Shown piece by piece: positions 1 through 7,338 of a DNA stretch of 64,000 nucleotides. The stretch covers positions 150,849-214,848 of the forward strand of contig JAVBSL010000004.1 in the NCBI GenBank assembly GCA_031556725.1, written 5' to 3'. The notes below the pieces were generated by a model. It did no database searches and was not told the origin of the DNA. It saw nothing but the letters and a program-made list of their open reading frames with translations. Numbering within the stretch: position 1 is the first letter of the stretch; each line of letters opens with the position of its first letter. This stretch comes from UBA935 sp031556725 (GTDB taxonomy: Bacteria; Bacillota; Clostridia; Lachnospirales; Lachnospiraceae). The translations under genes were made by a program, and so were the position numbers.

Positions 1-141
1 TTTTTGTCACCTGACCAAAGAATAGTTTTGACGCAGTGGCTGGAGCGGGATTTTCCGGTAATTGGGTTGATTGCAGGTTTTGCGGCACTGCTGATATCTT
101 TCATGATAGCAGTAAAATTGTATAAAGGAATGGAATATTAG
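1..141 (+). CDS. C-terminal end of an ABC-2 type membrane protein (cut by window edge)
   Basis: Frame 1 is open from the first base to a TAG at 139-141, giving the last 46 residues of a protein. It ends in one hydrophobic helix (VIGLIAGFAALLISFMIAV) and a short basic tail (KLYKGMEY), as expected for the last helix of a membrane permease. The next gene, 13 bases on, is an ABC-2 type permease, so this is probably the preceding permease subunit of the same exporter. The start and most of the protein lie outside the window, so the family is inferred mainly from context. Confidence 0.6.
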   Translation, partial: FLSPDQRIVLTQWLERDFPVIGLIAGFAALLISFMIAVKLYKGMEY

Positions 142-154
142 AAAGGATGGGACG

Positions 155-793
155 ATGGTACGATTACTGATAAGGGATTGTCTTTTGACATATAAAAAAT
201 TGCTGATCTATGGAATAACCTGTTTTGTCTGTATGATTTTGATTATTATGATAGGAAACCTGTATGGCATTTTGGCATCGGGGGCAACGGCCGTATTTTT
301 TTGCTATTTCTGTATTATGGTTCTCTTTGAAACCGGAGGAAAGAATAATGGTGATATTATGCTGCTGGCACTGCCGTATAAACGGGATATGGTTTTGTAC
401 GGAAAATATTTATCGGTCTTTCTGGGAACGTTGTTTTACTTTAGTGCTGGGATTCTTTTTACCCTGGTGGCTGGGATTGGCGGAGGTCATCAGATGAATG
501 GGAAGGGCGTAGGAGTGGTGGTTTTACTCTGCCTTTTACTGGCTTCTCTTTTAATTCCTATTTTTATCAGGTATGAATATATAAAGGCGATGAATGCCGC
601 TTTGATAGGATTGTTCAGTGTGGTGGTTCTATTTACATTTGCAATAAGGAGTGTACCGGTGGTGATTTATCTGAAACAAATGATTTCTGTCTATGGTTAT
701 ATCCATGATATGGTTTTTATCCTGGCAGGCTTGGGGATTCTTGCTGTATCGGTACTGCTTTCCCGAAGAATGTTCAGGGTAAAGGAACTTTAA
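155..793 (+). CDS. ABC-2 type transporter permease
   Basis: A 212-residue integral membrane protein. It opens with a short basic cytoplasmic segment (VRLLIRDCLLTYKKLL) followed by about six hydrophobic helices, the pattern of small ABC-2 permeases (ABC2_membrane_5 type) that pair with a separate ATPase to export peptides, lantibiotics or drugs. ATG at 155 is preceded by a GAAAGGATGGG stretch suitable as ribosome site. It lies 13 bases after another membrane protein end and is followed by a terminator, so it is the last gene of its operon; the ATPase must be upstream of the window. Substrate unknown. Confidence 0.75.
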   Translation: MVRLLIRDCLLTYKKLLIYGITCFVCMILIIMIGNLYGILASGATAVFFCYFCIMVLFETGGKNNGDIMLLALPYKRDMVLYGKYLSVFLGTLFYFSAGILFTLVAGIGGGHQMNGKGVGVVVLLCLLLASLLIPIFIRYEYIKAMNAALIGLFSVVVLFTFAIRSVPVVIYLKQMISVYGYIHDMVFILAGLGILAVSVLLSRRMFRVKEL

Positions 794-818
794 AGTCAAT
801 TATTATAGAATGATAGCG

Positions 819-863
819 AAAACGCTAAGCACCGGAATGGGTTGCTCGGCGTTTTATTTTTTG
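819..863 (+). terminator. Rho-independent terminator after the ABC-2 permease
   Basis: The arms AAAACGCTAAGCA and TGCTCGGCGTTTT can pair (one mismatch, one G-T), followed by a T-rich run ending about 863. It lies 26 bases after the permease stop and closes that operon. Confidence 0.75.
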
Positions 864-888
864 TTTATTTTATATTTTAGTATACAAA

Positions 889-917
889 TTGAACAAAGTG
901 TAATATAGTAGTATTAA
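889..917 (+). promoter_or_regulatory. Sigma-A promoter with possible operator for the XRE/KilA-N pair
   Basis: TTGAAC at 889-894, a 17-base spacer and TATTAA at 912-917. The inverted repeat TAATA-6-TATTA at 901-916 overlaps the spacer and -10 box, and a second small palindrome ATACGTAT follows at about 924-931. These are plausible binding sites for the HTH protein encoded next (autoregulation is inference). Confidence 0.55.
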
Positions 918-954
918 AGATAATACGTATCAAGAATAAAAGGGAGGAAAATAT

Positions 955-1218
955 ATGGACTTTTTTGTGAGGAATGAGGAAATATCGCTTTTGGTTGAGG
1001 AAGAAAAACAGCGTGTAAAAGACCGAATTATTCAGCAATATATTTCGCTGCGTAAAGAAAAGGGATTATCACAGGAGGCTGTGGCAAACAGAACAGGAAT
1101 TGCCAGGACCAACATCATACGTATAGAAAGCGGTAGAAATGTACCAACTATCGAAGTGCTGACAAAGTTGGCAATGGCCCTGGATATGGAATTGGAAATA
1201 AATTTTGTGAAAAAGTGA
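955..1218 (+). CDS. XRE-family helix-turn-helix regulator
   Basis: An 87-residue protein. Residues about 25-82 form an HTH_3 (Cro/CI-type) domain: LRKEKGLSQEAVANRTGIARTNIIRIESG contains the QEAVA and TxIxRIESG signatures, followed by the usual PTIEVLTKLAMALDMEL helix pair. A charged 24-residue helix precedes it. The start ATG has AGGGAGGAAAAT upstream. It is 17 bases upstream of a KilA-N protein and probably cotranscribed. The small size suggests a repressor or antitoxin-like regulator of this pair; a toxin partner is not evident. Confidence 0.85.
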   Translation: MDFFVRNEEISLLVEEEKQRVKDRIIQQYISLRKEKGLSQEAVANRTGIARTNIIRIESGRNVPTIEVLTKLAMALDMELEINFVKK

Positions 1219-1235
1219 GGAAGGAGATTTAATAT

Positions 1236-1802
1236 ATGAAAAGAAATAGAATAATCACGGTACAAGATGTACCGATTACAATTGCTATGCTAAATATTGA
1301 CGATTACATTTGCATTACTGATATGGCAGCCGCAAAGGCAAATGATGCTAGAGCGGCGGATGTGATAAAGAATTGGTTGAGAAATCGAAATACATTAGAA
1401 TTTTTGGGGACATGGGAAAAAATATATAATGCTGATTTTAAAGTGGTCGAATTCGACCACTTTAAAAGTGAGGCGGGTCTTCACTCTTTTGTGTTAAGTG
1501 TATCTGAATGGATTGAACAGACAAAAGCAATTGGTATATACGTACAAAAAGGTCGTTATGGTGGAACCTTTGCCCATAAAGATATTGCATTTGAATTTGC
1601 ATCAGCAATAAGCCCCGTATTTAAATTATATCTGATAAAGGAATTCCAAAGACTAAAGGCAGAAGAAAACAGCAAAGAACGAATAGAATGGGATGCAAAA
1701 AGATTTTTGTCAAAGAATAATTACCTAATACAAACAGATGCAGTTAAAAATTATCTAATTCCTCAAAGTAATTATAAAGAAAATTTGGAATGGCTGATTT
1801 AA
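1236..1802 (+). CDS. KilA-N domain protein, C-terminally truncated
   Basis: A 188-residue protein with a KilA-N DNA-binding domain (residues about 10-145: DDYICITDMAAAKA, VIKNWLRNRNTLEFLGTWE, KGRYGGTFAHKDIAFEFASAISPVFKLYLIKEFQRL). Family members I know of run on for roughly 70-80 more residues after the motif LQTDAVKNYLIP; here the reading frame ends soon after QTDAVKNYLIPQSN with the unrelated tail YKENLEWLI, two bases before the end of the convergent hydrolase gene. I read this as a broken gene whose 3' part was lost. AGGAAGGAG precedes the start. KilA-N proteins come from phages and mobile elements. The function of the truncated form is unknown. Confidence 0.75.
   Translation: MKRNRIITVQDVPITIAMLNIDDYICITDMAAAKANDARAADVIKNWLRNRNTLEFLGTWEKIYNADFKVVEFDHFKSEAGLHSFVLSVSEWIEQTKAIGIYVQKGRYGGTFAHKDIAFEFASAISPVFKLYLIKEFQRLKAEENSKERIEWDAKRFLSKNNYLIQTDAVKNYLIPQSNYKENLEWLI
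1436..1467. repeat. Perfect 32-base palindrome inside the KilA-N gene
   Basis: Bases 1436-1467 equal their own reverse complement (centre GAATTC; arms TTTTAAAGTGGTCGAA). The palindrome is in phase with codons: it encodes FKVVEFDHFK, where each codon pairs with its mirror (TTT/AAA, GTG/CAC, GTC/GAC, GAA/TTC). Confidence 0.95.
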
Positions 1803-1804
1803 AG

Positions 1805-2350
1805 TTATTCTACCAGGTAATCATCCACCGTAATAACTTCCGTATGAATAGTGGAAAAGCTCACAGCTATCTTTTCGATAACAGCCTCAAACTCGGCAGT
1901 TTGCCCGGCAATAGCGTCTTTCACGTAAAGCACTTTTACACCCGCATCGACCAAACTCTCCAATGTAGCCAAAACACAGCATTCCGCAACAACACCGGTA
2001 AGCAAAACCCGATCCGCATTCCTTACGGCATCCTGCACCTCTTTAATAGAAAAAGAAGAATAAGTACTTTTAGAATAGACCGGATACTTTTCAGTATACG
2101 GTTTTAACTCATCCATCATTTCATTTAGGAAAGGATTACTGTTAATATCAGCATATTCTTCATTATAAGCTTTCCAGGTTCCCTGAGGATTCAGGGGCGC
2201 ATCAAACCGCGTAAAGATTACCTGCGAAGGAATCCCCGAGTCAATCAGCCGGCTAATCTGCCCGGTCACCCCATCCGTATTACGGCAGCCCCAGGCCTGT
2301 CCTTCTCTATAAACATTTTGCATATCTACCACTAACAACAAATCTTTCAT
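1805..2350 (-). CDS. Isochorismatase-like cysteine hydrolase
   Basis: A 181-residue protein of the isochorismatase/nicotinamidase fold. Catalytic elements are visible: Asp in LLVVDMQNVYREG (residue about 9), a Lys in YSKSTYSSF, and the nucleophile Cys in TGVVAECCVLATLESLVDAG, the usual D-K-C triad. Length is normal. Such enzymes cleave amides (nicotinamide, other N-carbamoyl compounds) or vinyl ethers; the substrate cannot be told. AGAGGTG lies before its ATG. It is transcribed divergently from the nucleoside phosphorylase/ECF operon with promoters that share their -35 region, so it may belong to the same salvage function (inference). Confidence 0.85.
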   Translation of the reverse strand: MKDLLLVVDMQNVYREGQAWGCRNTDGVTGQISRLIDSGIPSQVIFTRFDAPLNPQGTWKAYNEEYADINSNPFLNEMMDELKPYTEKYPVYSKSTYSSFSIKEVQDAVRNADRVLLTGVVAECCVLATLESLVDAGVKVLYVKDAIAGQTAEFEAVIEKIAVSFSTIHTEVITVDDYLVE

Positions 2351-2370
2351 GATCCAACACCTCTATATAG

Positions 2371-2399
2371 ATTTTACAATGTAAATCCGCGATTGACAA
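2371..2399 (-). promoter_or_regulatory. Promoter of the cysteine hydrolase
   Basis: Read on the minus strand: TTGTCA (2399-2394), a 17-base spacer and TAAAAT (2376-2371), 21 bases before the ATG. Its -35 box overlaps that of the plus-strand promoter. Confidence 0.65.
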
Positions 2400-2421
2400 G
2401 ACCGCACCTATATGTTATTTT
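2393..2421 (+). promoter_or_regulatory. Promoter of the nucleoside phosphorylase/ECF operon
   Basis: TTGACA at 2393-2398, a 17-base spacer, TATTTT at 2416-2421. The TTG of the -35 box could be misread as an in-frame start; the true start is the ATG at 2447 after AAAGGAG. Confidence 0.65.
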
Positions 2422-2446
2422 CAATATCAAAAAGGAGCAAGTTTTT

Positions 2447-3205
2447 ATGGAGAAAATGCCCCATATAAAGTTATCGGCAGGAGATACCGCCGCCTATGCC
2501 ATCCTCCCCGGCGATCCGGCCAGAATAGATGTGATTGCAGGACATTTGGAACAGGTAACTTCGCTGGCATATAACCGAGAATTTAAGAGTATCCGCGGAT
2601 ACTTCCATGGTATTCCGGTACTTGCGGTTTCTACCGGTATCGGCGCTCCTTCTGCCGCAATTGTCATTGAAGAGCTTTGCCGGATCGGAGTGAGAAACAT
2701 CATCCGGGTGGGAAGCTGCGGAGCCTTGCAGGCAGGTTTGAAGCTGGGAACCGTTCTCATTGCCGATCGGGCTGTTTTGGATGATGGTACTTCGAAAGCC
2801 TATGTTCCTCAGACCGCAATATTGCCGGCTGACTCACAACTGTTGCAGGCTTGTGAGGAGAGTGCGGAGGATTTGGGGGTTATTCACATAACCGGTCTGT
2901 GCCGGAGTCATGATTGTTTATATCTGGAGAGTAAGCGGGAGATGGACGAGCTATGGTCGTCCCGAGGGGCGTGGGGTTCTGATATGGAAACAGCAGCGTT
3001 GTATGCAGTAAGCCATCGTCGGGGAATCCGGGCAGTTTCCCTTTTAAACGTCGTAGTAGAATACCAGACTGACCTTTCGGCCAATATCAATCAATATAAC
3101 AATGGCGGAGGATTAACGGCCAAAGGAGAACATAATCAGATTCTGACAGCGCTATATGCGTTTGAGAGAATAGAAAAACAAAATCAATCATATCAAGAAA
3201 GATGA
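2447..3205 (+). CDS. Nucleoside phosphorylase (uridine phosphorylase-like)
   Basis: A 252-residue enzyme of the PNP/UDP phosphorylase family: phosphate-dependent cleavage of a nucleoside to base and ribose-1-phosphate in the cytoplasm. Motifs: ILPGDPARIDVIAGHL near the N-terminus, VSTGIGAPSAAIVIEELCRIGVRNIIRVGSCGALQ in the middle (phosphate and base site), SDMETAALYAVS near the end (the Met-Glu ribose-binding element). The start is the ATG at 2447, which has AAAGGAG 10 bases ahead. It is the first gene of a run with an ECF transporter, which suggests that the transporter brings in a nucleoside or base. The exact base preference cannot be read. Confidence 0.88.
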   Translation: MEKMPHIKLSAGDTAAYAILPGDPARIDVIAGHLEQVTSLAYNREFKSIRGYFHGIPVLAVSTGIGAPSAAIVIEELCRIGVRNIIRVGSCGALQAGLKLGTVLIADRAVLDDGTSKAYVPQTAILPADSQLLQACEESAEDLGVIHITGLCRSHDCLYLESKREMDELWSSRGAWGSDMETAALYAVSHRRGIRAVSLLNVVVEYQTDLSANINQYNNGGGLTAKGEHNQILTALYAFERIEKQNQSYQER

Positions 3206-3219
3206 GGAGGAGTAGTAGA

Positions 3220-3822
3220 ATGAAGAAACTATTTTACACCAAATGGAATGTTGCGGTTATTGCATTGATTCCTACTTGCATCGGTATTAATTACCTGGGC
3301 AAGCTGATTGCATCGGTATTAAAATTACCCTTGTGGCTGGATTGTATCGGAACCTGTATCGGTGCATTTTTAGGCGGACCGATTATCGGAGCTATCTGCG
3401 GAGCCGCCAACAACTTAATCTATGGAATTACTACCGGTGACAATATTACCTTGATTTATGCCCTTACCAGTCTGGGAATCGGTCTTGCGGTGGGAATTAT
3501 GTCCCGTCTGGGCTTTATGGAGATATTCCCCAAGGCATTGATTACGGCCTGTGTGGCCGGATTGACGGCAGTAGTGATCTCAACCCCTCTTAACATTATT
3601 TTCTGGGGCGGTACCACCGGAAATTTTTGGGGAGATGCTTTATTTGCATTAACGCAGGCCGCCAATATGCCGGTTTTCATCGGTTCGTTATTAGATGAAC
3701 TGGTGGTGGATATTCCGGACAAGCTGCTGACCTTGATTATTGTATTTGCGATTATAAAAGGACTTCCGAAAAAACTGACTGCTTTATATACGGCGGACGA
3801 TACAGTGGAAAGCCTGGACTAA
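3220..3822 (+). CDS. ECF transporter substrate-binding (S) component
   Basis: A 200-residue membrane protein with about five to six hydrophobic helices. It has the short N-terminal KWNVAVIALIPTCIGINYLG helix, a LPLWLDCIGTCIGAFLGGP segment and a helix with ICGAANNLIYGIT, typical of ECF S components that bind a vitamin-like solute. I chose ATG 3220 because AGGAGG at 3205-3210 is correctly spaced; an ATG at 3202 overlaps the previous stop but lacks a ribosome site. It is followed by T and A components. The substrate is not identifiable from motifs; the phosphorylase next door points to a nucleoside or base. Confidence 0.8.
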   Translation: MKKLFYTKWNVAVIALIPTCIGINYLGKLIASVLKLPLWLDCIGTCIGAFLGGPIIGAICGAANNLIYGITTGDNITLIYALTSLGIGLAVGIMSRLGFMEIFPKALITACVAGLTAVVISTPLNIIFWGGTTGNFWGDALFALTQAANMPVFIGSLLDELVVDIPDKLLTLIIVFAIIKGLPKKLTALYTADDTVESLD

Positions 3823-3846
3823 AACTACTCTAAGAGGAAAGAACGT

Positions 3847-4614
3847 ATGAAAAGTATAAGCTTGTATGTGAAAAAGGAGATTTACCTGACCGGACTTCAC
3901 CCTTTCACAAAATTGTTTTATGTTGCTGCGGCCATTGCAGTTCCGCTGCTTGCCGGTGATCTGACGTTTTTTCTTCTGACCATTGGAATCAGTATTCTAT
4001 TATTAATCAGTGGTGGGCTTTTAAAAAAAGCCTTACCGCTGATTGCCTTTTCCTTTACCATTCTGGCAACAATTTTCCTGATTCAAGGACTTTTCTATAA
4101 AGAAAATGTAATTCCGCTGTTTTCGATGGGCAAGGTTAGCTTTTATCGGGAAGGGCTGCTTTATGCTACTCGAATCGGATTAAATATTCTAAATATGCTG
4201 CTCTCCTTTGCGGTTTTTGTTCTGTCAACCGATCCCTTTGAAATGGTGGAGGAAATGGAGCGGGCCGGATTATCAAGAAAAGCCGGTTATATTATCATAT
4301 CGGTATTTCAGATCATTCCCCAGATGTTAGGCACGAAGGATACCATTATGGATGCCCAGAGGAGCCGCGGACTGGAAACGGAAGGCAGTCTTTTTAAACG
4401 GGCCAAAGCGTTTTTACCTTTAATATCACCGGTGGTAACCAGTTCTTTGATCAATACCAGAGAGCGGGCGGTGGCTCTGGAAGTACGGGGATTTGAAACA
4501 AACACACAAAAAACCTTCCTTTCTGCACGGTCTTACAACACAGTTGATATAATCGGGACTATTTTACTGGTGTCAGCATTAGTAGCGACTGTTTTGTGGA
4601 GGGTGCTTTTATGA
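3847..4614 (+). CDS. ECF transporter transmembrane (T) component, CbiQ family
   Basis: A 255-residue EcfT/CbiQ-family scaffold. It has hydrophobic helices in the first 125 residues and at the C-terminus, and the two coupling-helix signatures with Arg-Gly: DAQRSRGLETEG and ALEVRGFETN, which dock onto the ATPases. It begins HPFTKLFYVAAAI, a common T-component opening. The stop overlaps the start of the ATPase gene by four bases, so translation is probably coupled. It links the S component to ATP hydrolysis. Confidence 0.88.
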   Translation: MKSISLYVKKEIYLTGLHPFTKLFYVAAAIAVPLLAGDLTFFLLTIGISILLLISGGLLKKALPLIAFSFTILATIFLIQGLFYKENVIPLFSMGKVSFYREGLLYATRIGLNILNMLLSFAVFVLSTDPFEMVEEMERAGLSRKAGYIIISVFQIIPQMLGTKDTIMDAQRSRGLETEGSLFKRAKAFLPLISPVVTSSLINTRERAVALEVRGFETNTQKTFLSARSYNTVDIIGTILLVSALVATVLWRVLL

Positions 4615-6179
4615 GTTATATTATTTCACAAAACTTAAAATATCGTTATCCTCATCAGGACGGACTGGCTTTGAATGACCTTTCTTTTTCTGTTGAAAAG
4701 GGAGAATTCATTGGTTTGATCGGCGAAAACGGTGCGGGAAAAAGTACCCTGTGCAATGCCTTTATGGGCTTGGTTCCGCATTTTTACCGGGGAGCATATG
4801 GCGGAAGCATCAGAATCGACGGTATGGAAGCTGCTAAAAATCCGGTATCCATACTATGCCAGAAGGTTGGATTGGTCTTTCAGAATCCGTTCAATCAGCT
4901 TACCGGTGCCAAGGCCACGGTTTATGAAGAAGTTGCTTTCGGTCTGCAAAACATGGGCGTGTCCAGTGAAGAAATTAAGCATCGTGTTACCGAAATGTTA
5001 GCGCTGTTAGATATTGCCCCCTATAAAGACCGGAATCCCTTTGACTTATCGGGAGGACAGATGCAGCGGGTGGCTCTTGCCAGTATTCTGGTGATGCGGC
5101 CGGAGGTATTGGTACTGGACGAGCCCACTTCACAGTTGGACCCGGCGGCCGGTGAAGAGGTCTTTCGGGCTATCGAAGTGCTGAAACAATCCGGAATAAC
5201 CATTATCATGGCTGAGCAGAAGATGGAAAAGCTGGCCGCTTATTGCGACCGTATTTTATTATTGCACAAGGGGGAACTGGTGGATTTTGATGTGCCGGGC
5301 AGGATATTTTCCAGACCGGATCTGAAAAATTACGGAATTTGCCCGCCTCTTAAGTTTTTAATCGAACAAAATGGGAAAGATATTCTAAAACAATATGGCT
5401 GGAAAGAAAAAGCAGAGAAATACAATCGGACAGCTTTTAATATCGAAAAATTATTTTTTTCTTATTTCCCGGAAATTCCGGTAATAGAAAATTTAAGTCT
5501 GATATTGGACTCCCGTTCAACGGCCATTGTGGGACAGAATGGAGCCGGTAAAACTACACTGGTTAAAGTGCTGAAGGGTTTATTGCTTCCGATTTCCGGT
5601 AATGTATATTATAATAAAGAGGACATCTCCGGCAAAACGGCAGCGATGCTGGCCAGGGATGTGGGTTATGTATTTCAGAACCCGGATGATCAGATCTTTA
5701 AATATCAGGTTTTAGATGAAGTGATGTTTGGTCCGCTTAATATCGGTATGGATAGAGAACAGGCATTAGAGCAATCAAGGAAGGCTCTGGCAATGACCGG
5801 TCTGTCAGGCTGTGAGGAGGTCAATCCTTATGACCTGGAGCTGTCGGAACGGAAAATGGTCAGTATTGCTTCGGTTCTGGCCATGAATACCGATGTAATC
5901 ATTCTGGATGAACCTACCATCGCCCAGGATTATCGGGGCAGGGAGACGTTAAAACGGATTATCGGTGAATTGGAGGAAGCGGGGAAGACGGTAATCTCCA
6001 TCCTTCATGATATGGATTTTGTATATGATTGTTTTGAACGGATTATCGTGCTGGCGGGCGGTCAGGTGATTGGTGACGGCTCCGGAGATGAGATATTCCG
6101 CCAAAAGGATTTGTTGAAGCGAGCCGGTTTGGAACAGCCGGCAGTCTTTTGTATTGCAATGGAGGAGGGTATTTCGTGA
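4611..6179 (+). CDS. ECF transporter ATPase with two fused ABC domains
   Basis: A 522-residue protein with two ATP-binding cassettes, supplying both A subunits. Domain 1: Walker A GENGAGKST (about residues 38-46), LSGGQMQRVALAS (about 146), VLVLDEPTSQLD. Domain 2: Walker A GQNGAGKTT (about 308), Q-loop VFQNPDDQIF, Walker B VIILDEPTIAQD, but the signature reads LSERKMVSIAS (about 411) instead of LSGGQ. ATG 4611 overlaps the T-component stop (ATGA) and has GGAGGG seven bases upstream; a GTG at 4596 is less likely. The altered second signature suggests that one of the two nucleotide sites is degenerate, as seen in several asymmetric ABC proteins. Confidence 0.9.
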   Translation: MSYIISQNLKYRYPHQDGLALNDLSFSVEKGEFIGLIGENGAGKSTLCNAFMGLVPHFYRGAYGGSIRIDGMEAAKNPVSILCQKVGLVFQNPFNQLTGAKATVYEEVAFGLQNMGVSSEEIKHRVTEMLALLDIAPYKDRNPFDLSGGQMQRVALASILVMRPEVLVLDEPTSQLDPAAGEEVFRAIEVLKQSGITIIMAEQKMEKLAAYCDRILLLHKGELVDFDVPGRIFSRPDLKNYGICPPLKFLIEQNGKDILKQYGWKEKAEKYNRTAFNIEKLFFSYFPEIPVIENLSLILDSRSTAIVGQNGAGKTTLVKVLKGLLLPISGNVYYNKEDISGKTAAMLARDVGYVFQNPDDQIFKYQVLDEVMFGPLNIGMDREQALEQSRKALAMTGLSGCEEVNPYDLELSERKMVSIASVLAMNTDVIILDEPTIAQDYRGRETLKRIIGELEEAGKTVISILHDMDFVYDCFERIIVLAGGQVIGDGSGDEIFRQKDLLKRAGLEQPAVFCIAMEEGIS

Positions 6180-7324
6180 GGAAAAAAAGCGGGGTAGTAT
6201 GGTGTGCAGGATTCTTGGCTTTACTTATCCTGACGGCATGCGCAGCAGGGAAGGAAAAGAAAGCGGCACCGGAAATGCCGGATTTCATGAAAGAAAATAC
6301 CGCAGGAGAAATTACAGAAAGTACCAGCCATGGAAGAAAGGTGGGGGTAGCCATGCCGACCAGCCTTTCGGAACGGTGGATTGGCGACGGCACTAACATG
6401 CAGGCCAAGCTGGAAGCTCTGGGCTACGAAGTGGACCTGCGGTATGCGGAAAATGATATTGAAGTGCAGATTGATCAGATCGAAAGCATGATTCTCAACG
6501 GCGTGGAATGTCTGGTCATCTCTTCCATAGATTCCGAGGCTTTAGTAGATGTGCTGGAAATGGCCAGGGAAAAGGGAATCTATGTGATTGCCTATGACCG
6601 GCTGCTGATGCAGACACCGGCAGTGTCCTATTATGCTACGTTTGACAATAAGCTGATCGGAAAGCAAATCGGACAGTATATTGTAGAAAAAAAGGAACTG
6701 GAAACAGCTATAGAAGAGAACCGGATTTATACCATTGAGTTTTTCATGGGTTCACCGGATGACAATAATGCCCTTATTTTATACCAGGGCATGATGGAGG
6801 TATTACAGCCTTATCTGGATAACGGGGTGCTGGATTGCCGGTCGGGGAAGGTTTCTTTTGAGGAAACCTGTATCCTACGGTGGTCAGGAGATACGGCGGA
6901 ACAGATGTGTACGGAATATCTGGAGAAATATTATGGGGAAGAGCCATTGGATATTGTTTGTACAGCCTATGACGGTTTTTGCTATGGAGTAAAAAAAGCT
7001 TTGGAGAATAAAGGGTATACTTTGGGGGAAGGCTGGCCTTTAATTACCGGACAGGATGCTGATATGGCAGCGGTGAAAAATATCATATCCGGTTATCAAT
7101 CCGTGACCATATTTAAGGATACCAGAATGTTGGCTGGAAAATGTGTGACCATGGTACAGGCTGTGCTGGAAAATGCCGAGCCGGAGATCAACGATACCCA
7201 TCAGTATGATAACGGGATATTGGTGGTGCCGTCTTATCTTTGCATACCCCAGGTATTGGATGTGGATAATTACCGGCAGCTGGTAATTGACGATGGGTAT
7301 TATACCGAGTTGCAGCTGCAATGA
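6176..7324 (+). CDS. ChvE-like monosaccharide-binding lipoprotein of the sensor operon
   Basis: A 382-residue substrate-binding protein. The start is GTG 6176, after GGAGGAGGG and overlapping the previous stop; it gives a lipoprotein signal with lipobox LTAC (Cys 22). The rest is a Peripla_BP_4-type sugar-binding fold. It is a clear paralogue of the transporter protein at 12944-14098: both share VGVAMPT..SERWI, LEALGY, YYATFDNK, FMGSPDDNNA, PYLDNGVL, CVTMVQAVLE and VPSYLCIP. It stands directly before a YesN-type regulator and a sensor kinase and has no transporter genes of its own beside it, so I infer that it is a sugar receptor that reports to the kinase, as ChvE does to VirA or XylFII to LytS. 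Confidence 0.85.
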   Translation: MRKKSGVVWCAGFLALLILTACAAGKEKKAAPEMPDFMKENTAGEITESTSHGRKVGVAMPTSLSERWIGDGTNMQAKLEALGYEVDLRYAENDIEVQIDQIESMILNGVECLVISSIDSEALVDVLEMAREKGIYVIAYDRLLMQTPAVSYYATFDNKLIGKQIGQYIVEKKELETAIEENRIYTIEFFMGSPDDNNALILYQGMMEVLQPYLDNGVLDCRSGKVSFEETCILRWSGDTAEQMCTEYLEKYYGEEPLDIVCTAYDGFCYGVKKALENKGYTLGEGWPLITGQDADMAAVKNIISGYQSVTIFKDTRMLAGKCVTMVQAVLENAEPEINDTHQYDNGILVVPSYLCIPQVLDVDNYRQLVIDDGYYTELQLQ

Positions 7325-7338
7325 GAAGGAGGGGCAGT

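Noticed and set aside
1790..2107. Plus-strand frame opposite the isochorismatase-like gene
   Set aside because: No ribosome site and no recognisable family; the minus-strand frame has the full catalytic motifs.
2393..2446. Extension of the nucleoside phosphorylase frame to a TTG start
   Set aside because: The TTG is part of a TTGACA promoter box, and AAAGGAG stands before the ATG at 2447.
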